A DNA stretch of 64,000 bases from Kryptolebias marmoratus (lineage: Eukaryota; Chordata; Actinopteri; Cyprinodontiformes; Rivulidae): the NCBI RefSeq assembly GCF_001649575.2, contig NC_051451.1:26097993-26161992 (forward strand), in the 5' to 3' direction. Each line of letters opens with the position of its first letter. The first letter of the stretch is position 1. A program made the translations under genes and the position numbers. Of this stretch, positions 12,200 to 25,399 are shown one piece after another. The notes under the pieces were generated by a model. That model did no database searches. It saw nothing but the letters and a program-made list of their open reading frames with translations, and was not told the origin of the DNA.

Positions 12200-15100
12200 C
12201 AGTACGGTAAAAATAAAATAAAATGAAGCATCAACGCTGGTTTTCCACTGAAGTAGGCTCTCTGTTTGGGAAGAACAAGCCTCCTTTTTTACCCCTTTTC
12301 CCATACTTATTCATTCCTGGAAAATACTAAAACACTTCCACACCTCTACATGCTTCTCAAGACGGCGTAGGAACCCTGGAAGTTGAGAAACTGCAGCCGT
12401 ATGACTGAAATGTCCAAATAAATTAAACTAACAGAACAGAAGCGACGGCGGAGTAAAATCAAAAACTGATATTAAAGCTTGAAGATGAAAACCAGTGGGA
12501 GTGTTGTCAAAGGTATGCAGACTCCTTGAACGCAGGAAAAGGAAATTTTACTTCCTGATCATCACCGAGCGTGAAACCAAGCGGCCACGCTTCGGTCTTC
12601 AACCATGTGTTCATCTAAATGAGCTGTACTTCCAACAAACTGAAACATAAAATCCTTACTTTAAATCAACCCTGGAAGAATTCAAGACATTAAAGACGTC
12701 AGCGATGAACAGGAAGCAAACAGAAACCTAACCTGATGTTTAGATTTACGCTCCGACGGTTGGATAGCGATAAAAACATCCATCTAAAGCAGAGAGGGCC
12801 GGATGTCTACGGTCACCTTACCGAACCGGGTCCCTCCAGACATCTTGTGCATCCAAACTCGACGAGCTGGACCTTCATACTTCCTCACATGACGCGCTGA
12901 CTGATTTCTCTGTTCCGCAGCACAAATTCCATTAAAATCGGAATTTCAAATGGACGCTTTCCAGATTCACTGCAGACCAGCGTATCACATGAAAGCATGT
13001 GATGTCACATGGCAAGGGGGGGCTGGTCTCCAGGGATACTGACGAGCGCCATGTCCCGTCCTGTTTTTTTATGCATTTTCCACCACAAATACTAGGAGGT
13101 TAATTTCATACAAACAGGCCAAAGAGGAATGATAGTCATAAAAACACATCTCTGAATAAAAATCAGATATTATTGTTATTTATGAGCGTTCTCAAGCCTC
13201 TCTGACACACATCTGAGTCGGCTGAATTTCTCTAATAATTCTGATTCTTCTTGGTATCGATAATTATGGTTCTAAAAATTATTAATGTAATAAAGAAACA
13301 ACTATTATGCCAGACATTTAAGCCATTTATGAATAGCATCTCTAACATCAGCTGAAGCAGAAAGGTTAGCAACACTGAGATGTACCATAACTAGACACAG
13401 GACTGGAAGCGGGAAGTTGAAGCCGCAAAGATGACCGCACCAATTTCTAAGCCCCGCCCCTCTATATCAATCAATAAATCAATCAAACAATAACATTAAT
13501 AATGATGGGGGGACCTTGCTGCTGTACGTTCAGATTTCCTGAAGGTTTAGTTTTAACCAGTAATTTGAAGCTTAAAGAAAAGTGTTGTGTCACACTGTGA
13601 TTGACAGCCTGTCGGGTGAGTTGGGACGGTGTGTAGGCAGGACTTTTGTACTGGCGGTAAAGCCCCGCCGTTTCGAGACTCCAAAAACACAACATGGCCG
13701 CACCCGAGACAGGGCATTTCTACGTTAAAGGGTTATCAGTTTAGAGCTGTCCACAGAGAGACTGATGGACGGACGGCACCGTAACAATGCGTCCCGTGTC
13801 TTCAATCGGCCATTTTAAAACAGACAAAATGGCTTCAATTTAAACAACAGCAGAAGGAGAAGACCCCTCGTCCACGTTGACGGTTTGGAAAAGTAACTGG
13901 GTTAAATTTGAGCCTTTCTGAAGAGCGAGGCCTGCCGCAGGTGGAGGTTAGGACTTCTTGTACCTGCGACATCTCTGCTGCAAAACTAAAAATACGGAGC
14001 AATAAAGAAAAGATCTGCACCTGATAAGAATGAGTTAATTTCCTTTTAGCATCACTGGAATAGAACAGGCGCTGAAAAAAAGGACTGGTGTGAAGTTGAC
14101 AAAGGAGATGAAGAAAAATATAGCTCTAAAAAAAGGCCTCAGCTTATTTTGTCATTCTTTAATTTAAACATGAAGAACTCTGAGGTAAATGTGGTCGTTT
14201 GCATCATAACTGGGATGAATTTAAAAAGAAAAGATATAGATTTGACTGTCCTACATGTTCTAGTACATAATAAGGAAACTAAAAACAAAAGGAACCTGTA
14301 AAGATCAAGACTAAAGGGTAGCTATGGGGTTAAAGCTTTAAAAATAATTAAAATACTGTCTGTTATGCCTGACAAACAGAGAGGGTCCATAAAGTTAATA
14401 ATTATAAATATTAATCGTGCAGAGTGATAAACATATAATGCAGGGCTGTAAAAACACCGCGATAATCCAAAACCAATAAAAACCTGAATTAGACACGTCC
14501 AGATCCAACTGAGGTTTTGGATCCAGACATTTCCTAATTTAATCTTTTCGTCACAGACATCCCCTAAACTCCTGATCTCCAAAGACTTGTGTTCACATGC
14601 CAGATGTGGAAATATTCTTGAGTGGGGAAGAAGAAAAAGGCGACCCAAGCAAGTTGGGTTTAGAGTCATTAGCAGCTAAACTAAACTAAGGCTGAGAAGG
14701 AAAACGGCAGCTGAGCGGCTCCGGTGAGAGTCCAGTCTGGACCGATTTCATCCGAGGTGTGACCAGAGGTCTGACAGATCTGAAAACATCTAATATCTGT
14801 GATAAACATCGTGCTCAGACCTCAGCGGGTTGAACCGACACACCGGAGCTGCTTTTATTAACTTTGGTGCCGTTAAGGCGGATGGTTTTCCACTTCCAGG
14901 TCTAATAAATACAGATAATCGACCTTAAAAAACACGGATTCATGTTGGGATCCGTGGAAAACTCAACCGACACGACGCTCCTGTTAATAAAAACAAAAAG
15001 ATTAACTCCAAAGAAACACATTTCCCCCCTGAGTAGACAGAATCCCTGTTGATCCGCTAATAAAACCATAATTCTTTCTGACTCCTCCACCAGCTTTGAC

Positions 15101-15980
15101 CTCGAAGTTCCTTCATCACAAGACACCGATTAAAGACACAAACAGGAGATTTCAGATTTGATGTTTTCCCCCTGAAGTCGCTCCTCCAATGTTGGTCAAA
15201 CACAAGCTGCGTTAGCACAGCTCCACCGAGCCACGAGTAAAACCAACAGAGAGGATTCCTGCTGACGATGAGCGGCCAAGACGGTCCGCAGCTACAGTGA
15301 TGTCATGGAGACAAACATCAATATATCTGGTTCTAGTTCAAACAACCGGATGAACTTTCCATTTGTTGCAGCGCCGTTTACTGTGGATCCTGTGCCTCTT
15401 CCGTTAGTTTTACTCCGTGGCTTCAAACGAGAATAAAGCGGACACGAAGTAGCCAAGATGTACTTGTTTGCTATCATTAAGAAATGCTAACACTACCCCA
15501 TCCTCTCACCGTGGCATAAAGATGCTACAAATTTGTCCTTTTGGCTCATTGTCTGCCGTTCTGTGATTGTTCCATTAAAGGTTTGTGACTTGAAAAAGGG
15601 GAACCATTTTAGTCTTTTTCCTCTGAAACTTTAAGCGCAGATAAATAAGGCTTTCAAAGGCCGAAGAGCGTCTTCTCTGTCAGGAGATTCACCGAGACGC
15701 CCCGCATCGTTTCCTCCACCATCCGGTGAAAGTCCACCAGAGACAGAACACGAAAAAACAAAAACACATATATTGTTTTTCTGTACTGGAAGAAAAACAG
15801 ACTATTTTGAAGTAACTCATGACTGAAAATGAAAAGAGATTTAATTATGTTTGTGGAATATTTGAAGCCTCTTGATTGCATTTCCTTCCTCAGATAAACA
15901 AATCTGCGACACGTGTTTTTGTTTTAGATCCTAATTAGTCTTCAACTTTGGGACCATTTACTTGGCAAATAAAAAAGCCC
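12200..15980. other. LYST upstream intron, no feature recognised
   Basis: AT-rich intron sequence with no convincing exon. A 27-codon protein-like stretch at 15657-15740 (minus) was considered and rejected for lack of a usable acceptor. Confidence 0.4.
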
Positions 15981-16425
15981 AGCAGTCCTGGAAGAAATGC
16001 ATATCGCCCGTTGTTCTGGACGCTGGGAGATGACAGAGTTACAGCCATTTTGTGGACGACTCTCAGCTACTACCACACCAAACTGTAGCTCAACATCTGT
16101 AAAACTGTCTGACTTACGGTAATATTTGCGCTTAATAAGGTCAATTGACGATGGCGGCCATCTTGAACTGGGTGGACTCTAAAAGTGGATCGGTTGTGGA
16201 GGTTTATTCGTCGATTACTTCACTCAAAGATTATATTATTTTGCTAACAGGCGGAGGTTTTAAACGCAGACATCGAAGGATCGACCACACCAATCTTTAG
16301 CTCAATATTTCCAAACTTGACCAATTTATAGCCATTTTTCCAGGTTTGCTTTGGCAGCCATCTTAAATTGGGTTAAACCCAAAGTTATTCAGTTGTAGAT
16401 GTCAACCCAGTGAATACTTTCTAAA
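15980..16425 (+). repeat. Hairpin-headed interspersed family, one copy plus a partial copy
   Basis: Starts with the GGAAGAAATGCATATCGCCC head, then GACTCTCAGCTACTACCACA, GGCGGCCATCTTGAACTGGG and TTTGCTAACAG. A second partial copy follows from about 16262. Same family as 19118, 23370, 29385, 30737 and 63010. Confidence 0.75.
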
Positions 16426-16644
16426 ACATTTATTTCCATTCAGGGATTCACAAGAGAAAACATTACTGCTCCGCTTCTGGGCGATAGAGATAAAAGTCCA
16501 TGAAAACTTTGCTTCTAGTACTCTGACAGTCCTTATAGTAACGGTACTAACAGCCTCCTACCGTGACTATAAGCCTGTGAAGCTGCAGAATGTACTATAG
16601 TATATTTACTGTCATACTGTAGTATATTTAAACAAAAATCTTAC

Positions 16645-16736
16645 CAGAACTTCAGTGCATCTTTGGCATTTTGGTAGGGGTGGTGCTGCACGTAGTGGAA
16701 GAGACAGAGGAAATTCTCCAGCCTCTGCAGGCTGAC
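16645..16736 (-). CDS. Candidate upstream LYST exon B (92 bp), in-frame N-terminal extension
   Basis: The exon-like block has a good acceptor (GTTAACAG after a T/G-rich tract) and a good donor (TG|GTAAGA). It reads VSLQRLENFLCLFHYVQHHP then YQNAKDALKF, a protein-like, amphipathic sequence. It enters in phase 0, exactly as candidate exon A leaves, and leaves in phase 2. Joined to the LYST exon acceptor at 11659 it continues C-S-D-MSGASN in frame with no stop. I do not recognise the peptide as a domain. It could instead belong to an unrelated small gene nested here. Confidence 0.45.
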
Positions 16737-17019
16737 CTGTTAACACACACACAAACAAGAAACCAGATTATTATTTGTCCTGAAACGGAGGGGAACTGAA
16801 ATAAAGGCCGCGCTTCACAGAACCGGTTCCTTTTCTCAAGAACACCGACAGCAACGCGTGAAGTTACACGTCAAACGAGCTTTTTATCTTTTTATTTCAG
16901 TTAAACTCTTCTATAAAACATCAGAGACAAATTTATCTGATTTAAAACTTGTTTTTGTGTAAAAATAAATATCCTGAAGTGGGGTAAGTGGTACCCTCGT
17001 TGGTTGGTGACGTAGAAGG

Positions 17020-17570
17020 AGGCGGGGCCAGCTGTGGCAGACCGCTGTAGGACGTTACTGTCGCTGCGTTTATCAGGGAAAATGGAAGCAGAAGAAGAAG
17101 CAAGTTTTGTCAATAAGGGTACCGGGCTTTTTGGGTCCGGAGTGATACCGTTGGGAACACGAGCCCCGCATTTCACAAGCTTTATGATGATGTCATGCGT
17201 CTTCAAAGGAGTTTCCCCATCCGGACAGCGACAGCAACAGGCGGCGGTTCCGAACACCAAAAGATGAGTCGGGAGAACGACGGTCAGCAGTCCGGATGGA
17301 GACAGGCGGTCAGGTGGTGGTGCTCAGGACACCAACAGGCGGCGGTTCTGGACACCGAAAGATGTGTCAGAACAGCGACAAGCATCGGGTGGTGGTCCGG
17401 ACACTGATAGGCGGCGGTTCCGGACAGAGACAGGTGACTTTACAATGATGTCACACATTCTTTGAAGAAGTTTCCCATCCAAACAGCAACAGGTCCGAAC
17501 ACCAAAAGGTGGTCAGGACAGCGACAAGCATCGGGTGGTGGTCCGGACTCCAACAGGAAGTCAGTCTCAA
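17020..17570 (+). repeat. Degenerate minisatellite with a ~255-bp duplication
   Basis: Repeated GGACACCAACAGGCGGCGGT, GACAGCGACAAGCATCGGGT and similar motifs. The segment at 17176-17235 recurs diverged at 17430-17490. The open reading frame over it has the composition of the repeat and is not a gene. Confidence 0.6.
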
Positions 17571-19117
17571 AGGAAACTAGGCTGGACCAGAACTAAAAGG
17601 CCTAATTCTGAAGACATTTGATATAAAACTTTGATTTAAAGGTAAATTAGGAAGATTACTTGCCATTTCAGTCCGATCATTAGACGTTTATGGACGCGTT
17701 TTTTTCCCCTTATCTCATTTATGGAAAAAAGTCAATGTTTTCCCTTTTCCCGCACCGCTGCCTGTGTTCCTTATGACTCATTTTGCAGCTCGGATCACAT
17801 TTTATTTTATATTTACGCTGCGCCTGGCTCCGTCACTTTCTGCTCAAGAATCTCCCAATAACCAAACCGATACACTATTGCTATATTTGTTCATCAAGAA
17901 CAAATCTGACTAAATCACCTAACGAGCTCACGACCATCGGGTCTACATGCCTCTAACACGCCTTCACGTTCACGCTCCTCCTGTTTTCGGCATCACGTTC
18001 TCTGTCTGCCTGCTTCATGTAATTAAAAATAATCCGTCTGATCCTGCCTAAAGTTCTTGGTTTTCGGCGTGAAGCCCATGGATTGTAACATTAAAGGTTT
18101 GTATTTCTTCAACAGCAACTGCAGTCAGTCTCCAGACTTCAGGTTGTATTTTTCACCAGGAGCTAATCTAACCACGTCCATCAAACCTTCGTGTCTTTGG
18201 TGAAGATGAAGAATGAAATACCTGTTGTAGCTTCTGGTTGGTTTATCTCATTAACCATTTCAGCCACACGCTGTCACGCATTTACCATTTACTTCCTGTT
18301 TGGCTCAGGACTCGTCACACTCCTGAGCGGTGCCGGAAAAGGCGAGATGCTTGTGATTTTTTAAATCTTTTATCACCTATTTAAAATTTGTGTGACTATT
18401 TGAAATGTGAGACTCTAAAAACAAGCACCCTTTATGACTTTAAAACACTTTTCATTCCCTCTTTAAAACGCATGTGAGACTCCTGCTTTGATTTTATACG
18501 TGCTGAAAGTCAAGATGACCCGTTTCTCCTTTTTTACTTCCCAGTCCCCTTACTGAGAAATAAGAAGAGCAGGGCTCTGATCGGACAGTGGCGATCTCCG
18601 GGACTTTCTTAATTATGAGACGGACCAGCTGACCGCCATTACCACCATTACCGCTTCCAGGTTTTAAAACCGTCCCGGCAGACGTGCGAGCCGCTAAGCC
18701 ATCGTGCCACTCAGAAGCTAGGTTTACGCTAATCTGACACCGCTGAAGGGATTCATCCGAGGCCGTGCTGATCCCTAATTGATGCGGCTTCCTTTACTGT
18801 CTGGGTCAAGAGGCAAACAATGGACGCCGATCCCGTTACAAACACGCCGCTTTGACCTATGATGGCAGAGACACAATACCTACCGAAGCCAGACGCACAC
18901 AACAGACTGTTACAGTCTAATAATGCACAAATACTTTCCAAAAAAAAGGTTTTTTAAAAGTGCATCTAAATCTTTTATCTGTAATTTCTCAATTCATTTG
19001 ACTCTAACATCGTTTCTGTGTCTTAACTGAACAGTTTCTTTGTATTTTAAACAGTTTTTTTATTCATTTAAACCCTGCCTGCAGTCCAGATTAGCCTCTT
19101 ATTAGAAACAAAAGGCT
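17571..19117. other. LYST upstream intron, nothing recognised
   Basis: AT-rich, no exon, no repeat I can name. Confidence 0.4.
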
Positions 19118-19335
19118 TAGCATTCCTTGGAGGAATGCATGTCGCCCGCCAACTGAGAAATGAGCTGTAGCTGTTTAGGTGAAACCTTGGAAAATAATGA
19201 TCTGTGCGATCTCGTGATGCTCAGAGGACGCGTCGTGAAGGACTCTCAGCTACCACCACATCAAATTTTAGCTCGATAGCAATGAAAGGACTGAGCTGCG
19301 GCCATTTTTGTGTGGGTAATGTCGATTCAAATGGT
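19118..19335 (+). repeat. Hairpin-headed interspersed family copy
   Basis: Begins with the perfect hairpin GCATTCCTTGGAGGAATGC, then ATGTCGCCCGCC, GACTCTCAGCTACCACCACA and GCCATTTTTGTGTGGGT. Confidence 0.75.
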
Positions 19336-19914
19336 CATCACTTGTTGAGGAACATCCAGTTTACAATATATCGGTAATTTATCGTAATATCAGTTTCGCA
19401 AAAACTGTTTGGACAGCAATAAATCATAAACTTTTATATTTCCAAGTATCATGTGTTCATGTTCCTCCGAGTTTCCATCTGAGCCCCGAAGCCACCAACT
19501 AGAACTGAACTACCTATTCAACAAATCTCCTAAAATAAGACTCCAAACCGGCTTATCTGCATACCTGCGGCGTTTCACTCCTCAAACAGGAGCGGGAAAT
19601 CAAATAATTCCAAGATGACGGATTTGTTTTTAATCCAACATTACAACAGAAGCTGCGCCGACCATCCAGGCAGGTTGGATAATGGAGAAAAAGATAAACG
19701 AAAAGGAAATCAACAGTTTTCACACCTCAGTGAACGAGTTTCTGCATCAGGAGGAGGGTTTCCTCTGGACCTCCTGAATTTTAACAGCGTTACTCGTTTT
19801 CTAACTGTTTTATTTATAATCGATAAAAAGTCTAAAGGTTTGTTTTTATAATTTATCCTTTTGTAGACAAACGGTTTTCATTTTTCCTGATAAACTGCAA
19901 ATTTAAACGTAACT

Positions 19915-20905
19915 AGAAGGTTGAACGACAGCCAAAACTGAAACAAAACACTAGTTAAAAGTAGCAAAAAGCGAGCTAAAAGTACTACAGCGCTAGTAGG
20001 AAGCTAAAAGTAGTAAAAGGGTAGCTAAAACCTAAAAGTGACAAAGGGCTAGCTAAAAGCTAAACTTAACAAAAGGCCAACTAAAAGTTGAAAGCTCAAA
20101 GTATTAAAAGGCTGGTTAGAAGCTAAAAGTAGCAAAGAGCTAGCTTAAGCCTAACAGTGACAAAGGGTTAGCTAAAGGCTAATAGTAGCAGAACACAAGA
20201 AGCTAAAAGTATCGAATGCTAGCTAAAAGTATTTTAAAGATTAGAAGCTAAAAGTAGCGAAAGGCTAGCTAAAACCTAATTGTGGCAAAGGGTTAGATTA
20301 AAGCTAACAGTAGCAGAACACTAGCTAAAAACACCAAGGGGCTAGCTTAAAGCTAAATTTAACAAAAGGCTAACTGAAAGTTAAGGTTAAAAGCAACAAA
20401 ATGCAACTTAAAACTAATAAAACACTATTTAGAAGCTAAAAGTAGCAAAAGGCTAGCTTAAGCTAACAGTAGCAAGGGGCTAGCTTACAGCTAAACTTAA
20501 CAAAAGGCCAACTAAAAGTTGAAAGTAGCAAAATGCTAGCTGAAACTATTAAAACACTAGTTAGTAGCTAAAAGTAGTAAAAGGCTAGCTAAAAGCTATA
20601 AGTAGCAAGAGGCTAGCTTAAAGCTACACCTAACAAAAGGCTAACTAAAAGCTAAAAGTAGCCGAACTTTAGGTAAAAACTAAAAGCAACATATGAAGAC
20701 AAAATAAAGCCGATTTGCTGAAGAGGTCGAGTTTTTTCAAAGATCTGCTGAGATCTTCGTGTATTTCTGTGGGAAAATATTTGCAAAAAAAGTAAAATAT
20801 TTTGAAAGTTACAAAAAACTAAAAGTCACAGCTCACATCTCCTGAACGAGCCGAACGTTTGGCTGCACGAACAGCTAAAACAGCAGAAAGCGTGAGTTAG
20901 TAGTT
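19915..20905 (+). repeat. TAGC element, plus orientation, array plus unique flank
   Basis: A degenerate array of AGCTAAAAG / TAGCAAAAGGC units from about 19955 to 20690, then the unique flank (CTGTGGGAAAATATTTGCAA, AAAGTTACAAAAAACTAAAA, TCTCCTGAACGAGCCGAACG, AACAGCTAAAACAGCAGAAA). The same array-then-flank order recurs at 35515-36125 and 53525-54660. Confidence 0.85.
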
Positions 20906-21024
20906 AACCAACAGTGTTTGACTACAATCTGAGCGCGGGGCTCGCTCGTGGGTTTTCCTGCGGTGATCATGGGTGACCCGGTCATGGGAGCTGAGTCACC
21001 CTCGCCTCTCTTCAGAGAACCGGG

Positions 21025-21080
21025 CGGCGTGCGGCGCAGCGTGCGGCGCAGCGTGCGGCGCAGCGTGCGGCGCGGCGTGG
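21025..21080 (+). repeat. 12-bp GTGCGGCGCAGC repeat
   Basis: Four near-perfect units in a short CG-dense patch. The frame through it repeats Val-Arg-Arg-Ser and is not supported as a gene. Confidence 0.8.
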
Positions 21081-21924
21081 CGGCGGCGGCCTCAGAGAGA
21101 ACGTTGCGTAACGTTACTCCTCTGACCTCAGATCCCCGCTGATCTAATTTGGCGTCATGAGGAACACCTAAGGTCCGACATTTTCTCACAAACAAACAAA
21201 AACTGCAGCTCACATCTGGCTGACTCTGGAGACAGATGGCTGCAGCGGCCATCTTGAATCAGGTTAATCAGTTGGTTTCATTAAAAAGTCTCTTTCTCAT
21301 CTAAATGAGATTTTTTTTTTAGAGCTTAACCTTACAGAAAAGCCGGCGTTGGTTAACATCCCCTTTTTTTTTCCCCCTCTTTTAATCCCCAGCAGCCGCC
21401 TGACTGAACATCGTGCGTCAGGGTGGAAAAAAGCTGAAGCGGAGCAAAGGTTCAGAGGTTTGACTCGACCGGCAACAGGAGAGCTGAATTATTCATCCAC
21501 TCAGCCGGCAGCGTGGAACAGCCCCGGAGGATAAACGCAGACTAACGGGTTAATTAACAACCCAAAGGAAGCAGCTATGAGCCAGACATCACCAGAATCA
21601 ATGTTTAGGTTAATAAACAGGCTGTAAAACACAAAGATCAGAACCTGTTGTTGGTCTGCAAATTCTTAAATTACACTTAAAAAGGCTGAGTCATGATGAA
21701 AAGTGTTGGAGGAATGAAGTCAAATTATTCAGCATTTTACCAAGAAAGTGAGCGTTTGAATCATTGAGTTCATTCCATAGATGTGCACTATTTAGGGGAT
21801 TAAATCATTTAATTTATTTTTGATAAACAGCGTCCAAAAGCAGGCGCCTCATTTTTATCCATTCTAGAAAAATAAACATATTTGTTTTCTTTAAGGAGTC
21901 GTTGCTACATATTAAAGATTTAAT

Positions 21925-22050
21925 TGTTGTTTATTTTCTACTTACTTCTGGAGACTTTCTGCTGTTTTAGCTGTTTATATATCAAAATATTTCATTTTAT
22001 TTCCAAATATTTTCCCTAAAGAAATCCACAGAGATGCCTTCAAGTCACAC
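21925..22050 (-). repeat. TAGC element flank remnant
   Basis: Reverse-complement flank (GACTTTCTGCTGTTTTAGCT, ATCAAAATATTTCATTTTAT, AAATCCACAGAGATG) without an array. Confidence 0.4.
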
Positions 22051-23369
22051 CTAATTGTTTTTAAAGGAAATGCTAAATTTCCAGCTGAATTTTCTTTCAC
22101 CTAAACCCGCTGGTTGAACTTTGACTTAAGTCTTCTGTAAAAAAAAAGCTGATGTCTGAATCGATGGGTATAATAAAATCATAAAATAATTATGATGTTG
22201 ATGCAGTCAAATAATAAAAGAGGTCCTTTCAGAGATAACACCGTATCTGATCTCTTTAAAAGACAACAGAGAAAACAAGTAAGGGTTTATGTTTTATGCA
22301 CACAACGAACGACGGGAAATTCTGCTCTTTTATTAATAATATTTTATAATAATAATAATGATAATAAACATGGATGGAGAAGGTTTGAACACTGAGATGG
22401 TTGTAGTTCATTCTTAATCCACTTTAGGCTCAGAAAGAATCAGGACTTCGGCGCCGAAAAGAATGTGAAGCGTGAAAACGTAATGTCGGCTAATGTGGGT
22501 GGAATGTGTTACCAGTTGTTTTGTTTTGGGGTTTTTTGCTGCTTTTTATTCAGGAAGTCACAGCATTTAGTCGCCTTTTACGCGCCGGAACCTGCTGTGA
22601 GAAATTAAGCTGATCTGCGACGCGAACGATGGTTTATTTGCAGCTGATGTTTCAACAAACCATCGTCTACCGATGCGTTACGGTGACAAAATGAGTCACG
22701 CCGGCCCAAATCAAGATTTAACAAGTCCTCCAAACACCGCAGCTTGGTGTTTTGAAACATCCTGTTTTATCATAGCGAAACTCAGCAACTACAGGCCACA
22801 GAACCGGGCCTCGGGCTTGGCTCCAACCCAACAAACCTTTCTAACAAATTGCCTCTGCTCATTAGGAAACAGAGGAAACAGACAGAACAGAAACAGTTCC
22901 CACAGATACGAAGCTCAGATTCAATAATACTGCAGATTTGGCTGCTTAAAGGAAGAAAATCCAAAGTATGGGAGGAAAAAAAGGGGCTAAGTATCAGTAA
23001 TCCGATTATGTTTCACCTAAAAGTAAATGTGAAAGATTGGGAGTAGTTCGTCATCGTGATCACGGAGGATTGGGTTATTTGTGGTTTACAGCCGAGTCAT
23101 CACTTTTCCTGGCGAAAACAACAACTTTCTTCTTCTGGCTTCAAACGTTTTTGAGGAAGAAAGAAAGTTATTGTGGATTTTTTTTCCTTTTTTCTACTTG
23201 ATCAAAAAGAAGCCCTCTGCAAACAGGAAGGGCAACGGCGAGGTCGCAGTTAACGACTCCGGTCGTTCCGGTGCGAACGAGAGATTATTTCAGACAGATT
23301 ATCGCCAGGCGAGAGTTTTAACGTCAGATTATCTCACGATGAGGAACGACAGAGCCACCTGTCAGCGCT
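22051..23369. other. LYST upstream intron, nothing recognised
   Basis: AT-rich, no exon or named repeat seen. Confidence 0.4.
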
Positions 23370-23590
23370 CACACTATCTGTTGGAGATGACTCTCAGCTA
23401 CTACCAAACCAAATTTTAGTTCAATATTTATAAAACTGACAGAGTTATGGACGTTTTTGTGTTGGGTATAGTAGATTAGCTGTGGCAGCCATCTTGAATA
23501 AGACTGACACCAAAAAGGGTATTTAGTTTGAGATGTACGTCCAGTTTCACTGAAATCCTTCCAGTGGTTCATGAGATCATTTGCAAAAAA
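23370..23590 (+). repeat. Hairpin-headed interspersed family, 3' part
   Basis: GATGACTCTCAGCTACTACC, TTTTAGTTCAATATTTATAA, GTGGCAGCCATCTTGAATAA and GGTTCATGAGATCATTTGCA match the other copies in order. Confidence 0.7.
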
Positions 23591-23826
23591 AGGCAAAGAA
23601 ATACACAAGCAGTTACATTATCGCCCACTTTTCACGACAGCAGGTGTGAATAAAAAAAGGCAACAAACTGGAAGCAGGCGCGGCTCGTCTGCTATAAATA
23701 ATTCAGGTGAGGCTGCAGCAGACGTCACCACACGCCCTGCTGAAAACAAACCGAAAAAAAAAGAAAACACCTAATTTGAGTCGTGCAACAGCAGCCGTGG
23801 TTCAGTCAGGAGGGAACGCTGCCATC

Positions 23827-23851
23827 AGCAAACACACACACACACACACAC
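23827..23851. repeat. (CA)n microsatellite
   Basis: About twelve CA units. Confidence 0.9.
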
Positions 23852-24189
23852 AGGTACACAAAGGATGCTGTGATTGCTGTTAAGCTGACAGGTGGAGGAC
23901 TAAACTCTGCTGATGGAAGCATCGTGACAGAAAAAGTCCCCATGATTAGAAAAAGCAGCAGAAGCTTTAAGTCAAACTCGTATGATTACAAGAAAACTGG
24001 GAGAAAAAAAAAGGGCAACACTAAACAGAGAACCGATCAGAGAATCGGTCACAGTGACGTCCACGGTTCCATGTTAGCCGTGCTGCAGTCTGGCTGCCGT
24101 ACGGCGGTCTAAATGCAACAGCCGTCGTGGCGTAATGTGCCAACGTGTCTGCGGTACGGGCGTGTTTTAAGATACAGAGGGAGAGCGAA

Positions 24190-24395
24190 TCTGGACACCA
24201 ACAAGCTGCCAGACACCAATGGACCTCCGGACACCAATGAGCTGCAGGACACCAACGAGGTGCAGGACACCAACGAGGTGCAGGACACCAACGAGCTGCA
24301 GGACACCACCAGGCTGCAGGACACTAACAGGCAGCAGGACACCAACGAGCCGCAGGACACCAACGAGCCGCAGAACACCAACTTAGCAGCCGGAC
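24190..24395 (+). repeat. 18-bp minisatellite, CTGCAGGACACCAACGAG type
   Basis: About eleven units, open in frame as LQDTNE repeats. Flanks show no splice signals or protein-like sequence, so I treat it as a repeat rather than a gene. Confidence 0.85.
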
Positions 24396-25079
24396 AGCAG
24401 AAGGCTTCTAGACCGTAACTTAATACTAACACGGGTGTGCTGCGTCAGCTGGTGGTCTTCAAAAGAGGGAAGTAAAAGTGTTGTTTATTTAATACCGTTT
24501 ATAGTTCAAAAGGCAGAAAGAATTACAGAACAGGTGACTGAATTTATCACTTAGAACCAACCAGTCGCTGTGGTTTGAGAAAAATCTGTTTTTGTTGCTT
24601 TTTGGAGCCACAGTTTGTTCTCCTTCCCAACATAAAGCTTGGTTTTCCTTGTTGATAAGAAAAAAAAATTAAAAAATAACCAGAGGAACAAAATGAAAGG
24701 TTTACTACTGAGGCTCCAAACACAAGATGGCATTGACTTTAATGACTTTAATGGACTTTTGGTGTGTAATCTCCAAGCCAGGCTCCAGACTCGGTATCAG
24801 TGGATCGGGGACAGATCAGGACATCTCCGGCAGAAACAAATAACTAACCTCAGACCGCCGCATGCATCACAACAACAGAGGAACAAAAACCAAGAGAACC
24901 GCCGCTGCGATCCTAATCTCCGTCTCCTGATCCGGCTGTTGCTCTGCCCCGACAGATGGAGGGTCGTAGGGGTCGGGCAGAGACTTCAGGACCGCAGCTG
25001 CCGAGTCCGGTCCGATGCAGAGGCGAAGGCGCCACCAGGAGGGCGAGCCGCCCGGGGGGGTTACACCCGACAGCCACTC

Positions 25080-25230
25080 GAACCGTTCCTGTTTCTTACT
25101 TCTGATGCAAAGTGCTCCACGCCACGATCACCCATTCACCCGTTCGTCCACTGATGTAGAAAAGGCAGGTGAAGCGTGTGTGTGTGGGGTTCGAACCGGC
25201 GACCTCCTGAGCCGCTGCTGCCCCATCACT
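25080..25230 (+). repeat. Probable SINE/LINE tail fragment
   Basis: GGGGTTCGAACCGGCGACCT and GAGCCGCTGCTGCCCCATCA resemble the end of a common fish retroposon. Weak evidence. Confidence 0.35.
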
Positions 25231-25399
25231 AAGCCAACAATTCTTCAATGTTTTGGAGCCTTTTGTAGAAGCAGCCCCTCATAGTTTATGACTTCAAAAG
25301 AGGCAGGCACAGGAAGGTAACCTGTGCATAACTTTATAGGCGCTGTGTTTTAGTTTGCCTATTACCCGCCAGGCTTTCAAACTAAGATCCACCTCCAGC

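Noticed and set aside
15654..15745. Protein-like minus-strand stretch VDFHRMVEETMRGVSVNLLT ending in a stop, considered as a further exon of the LYST upstream region
   Set aside because: No AG acceptor lies close upstream in a usable frame, and joining it to exon B in the available phase gives an early stop.
17034..17407. Two overlapping plus-strand frames near 17 kb
   Set aside because: They follow a degenerate, partly duplicated minisatellite rather than a protein-like sequence.
20948..21142. Arg/Val-rich plus-strand frame near 21 kb
   Set aside because: Driven by the 12-bp GTGCGGCGCAGC repeat; no supporting splice sites.
24113..24418. 101-codon frame of LQDTNE repeats
   Set aside because: Explained by the 18-bp minisatellite; no splice signals or non-repeat coding sequence attached.
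25180..25210. tRNA-like GGTTCGAACC B-box motif
   Set aside because: No cloverleaf or A-box partner is visible; it fits a retroposon tail better.
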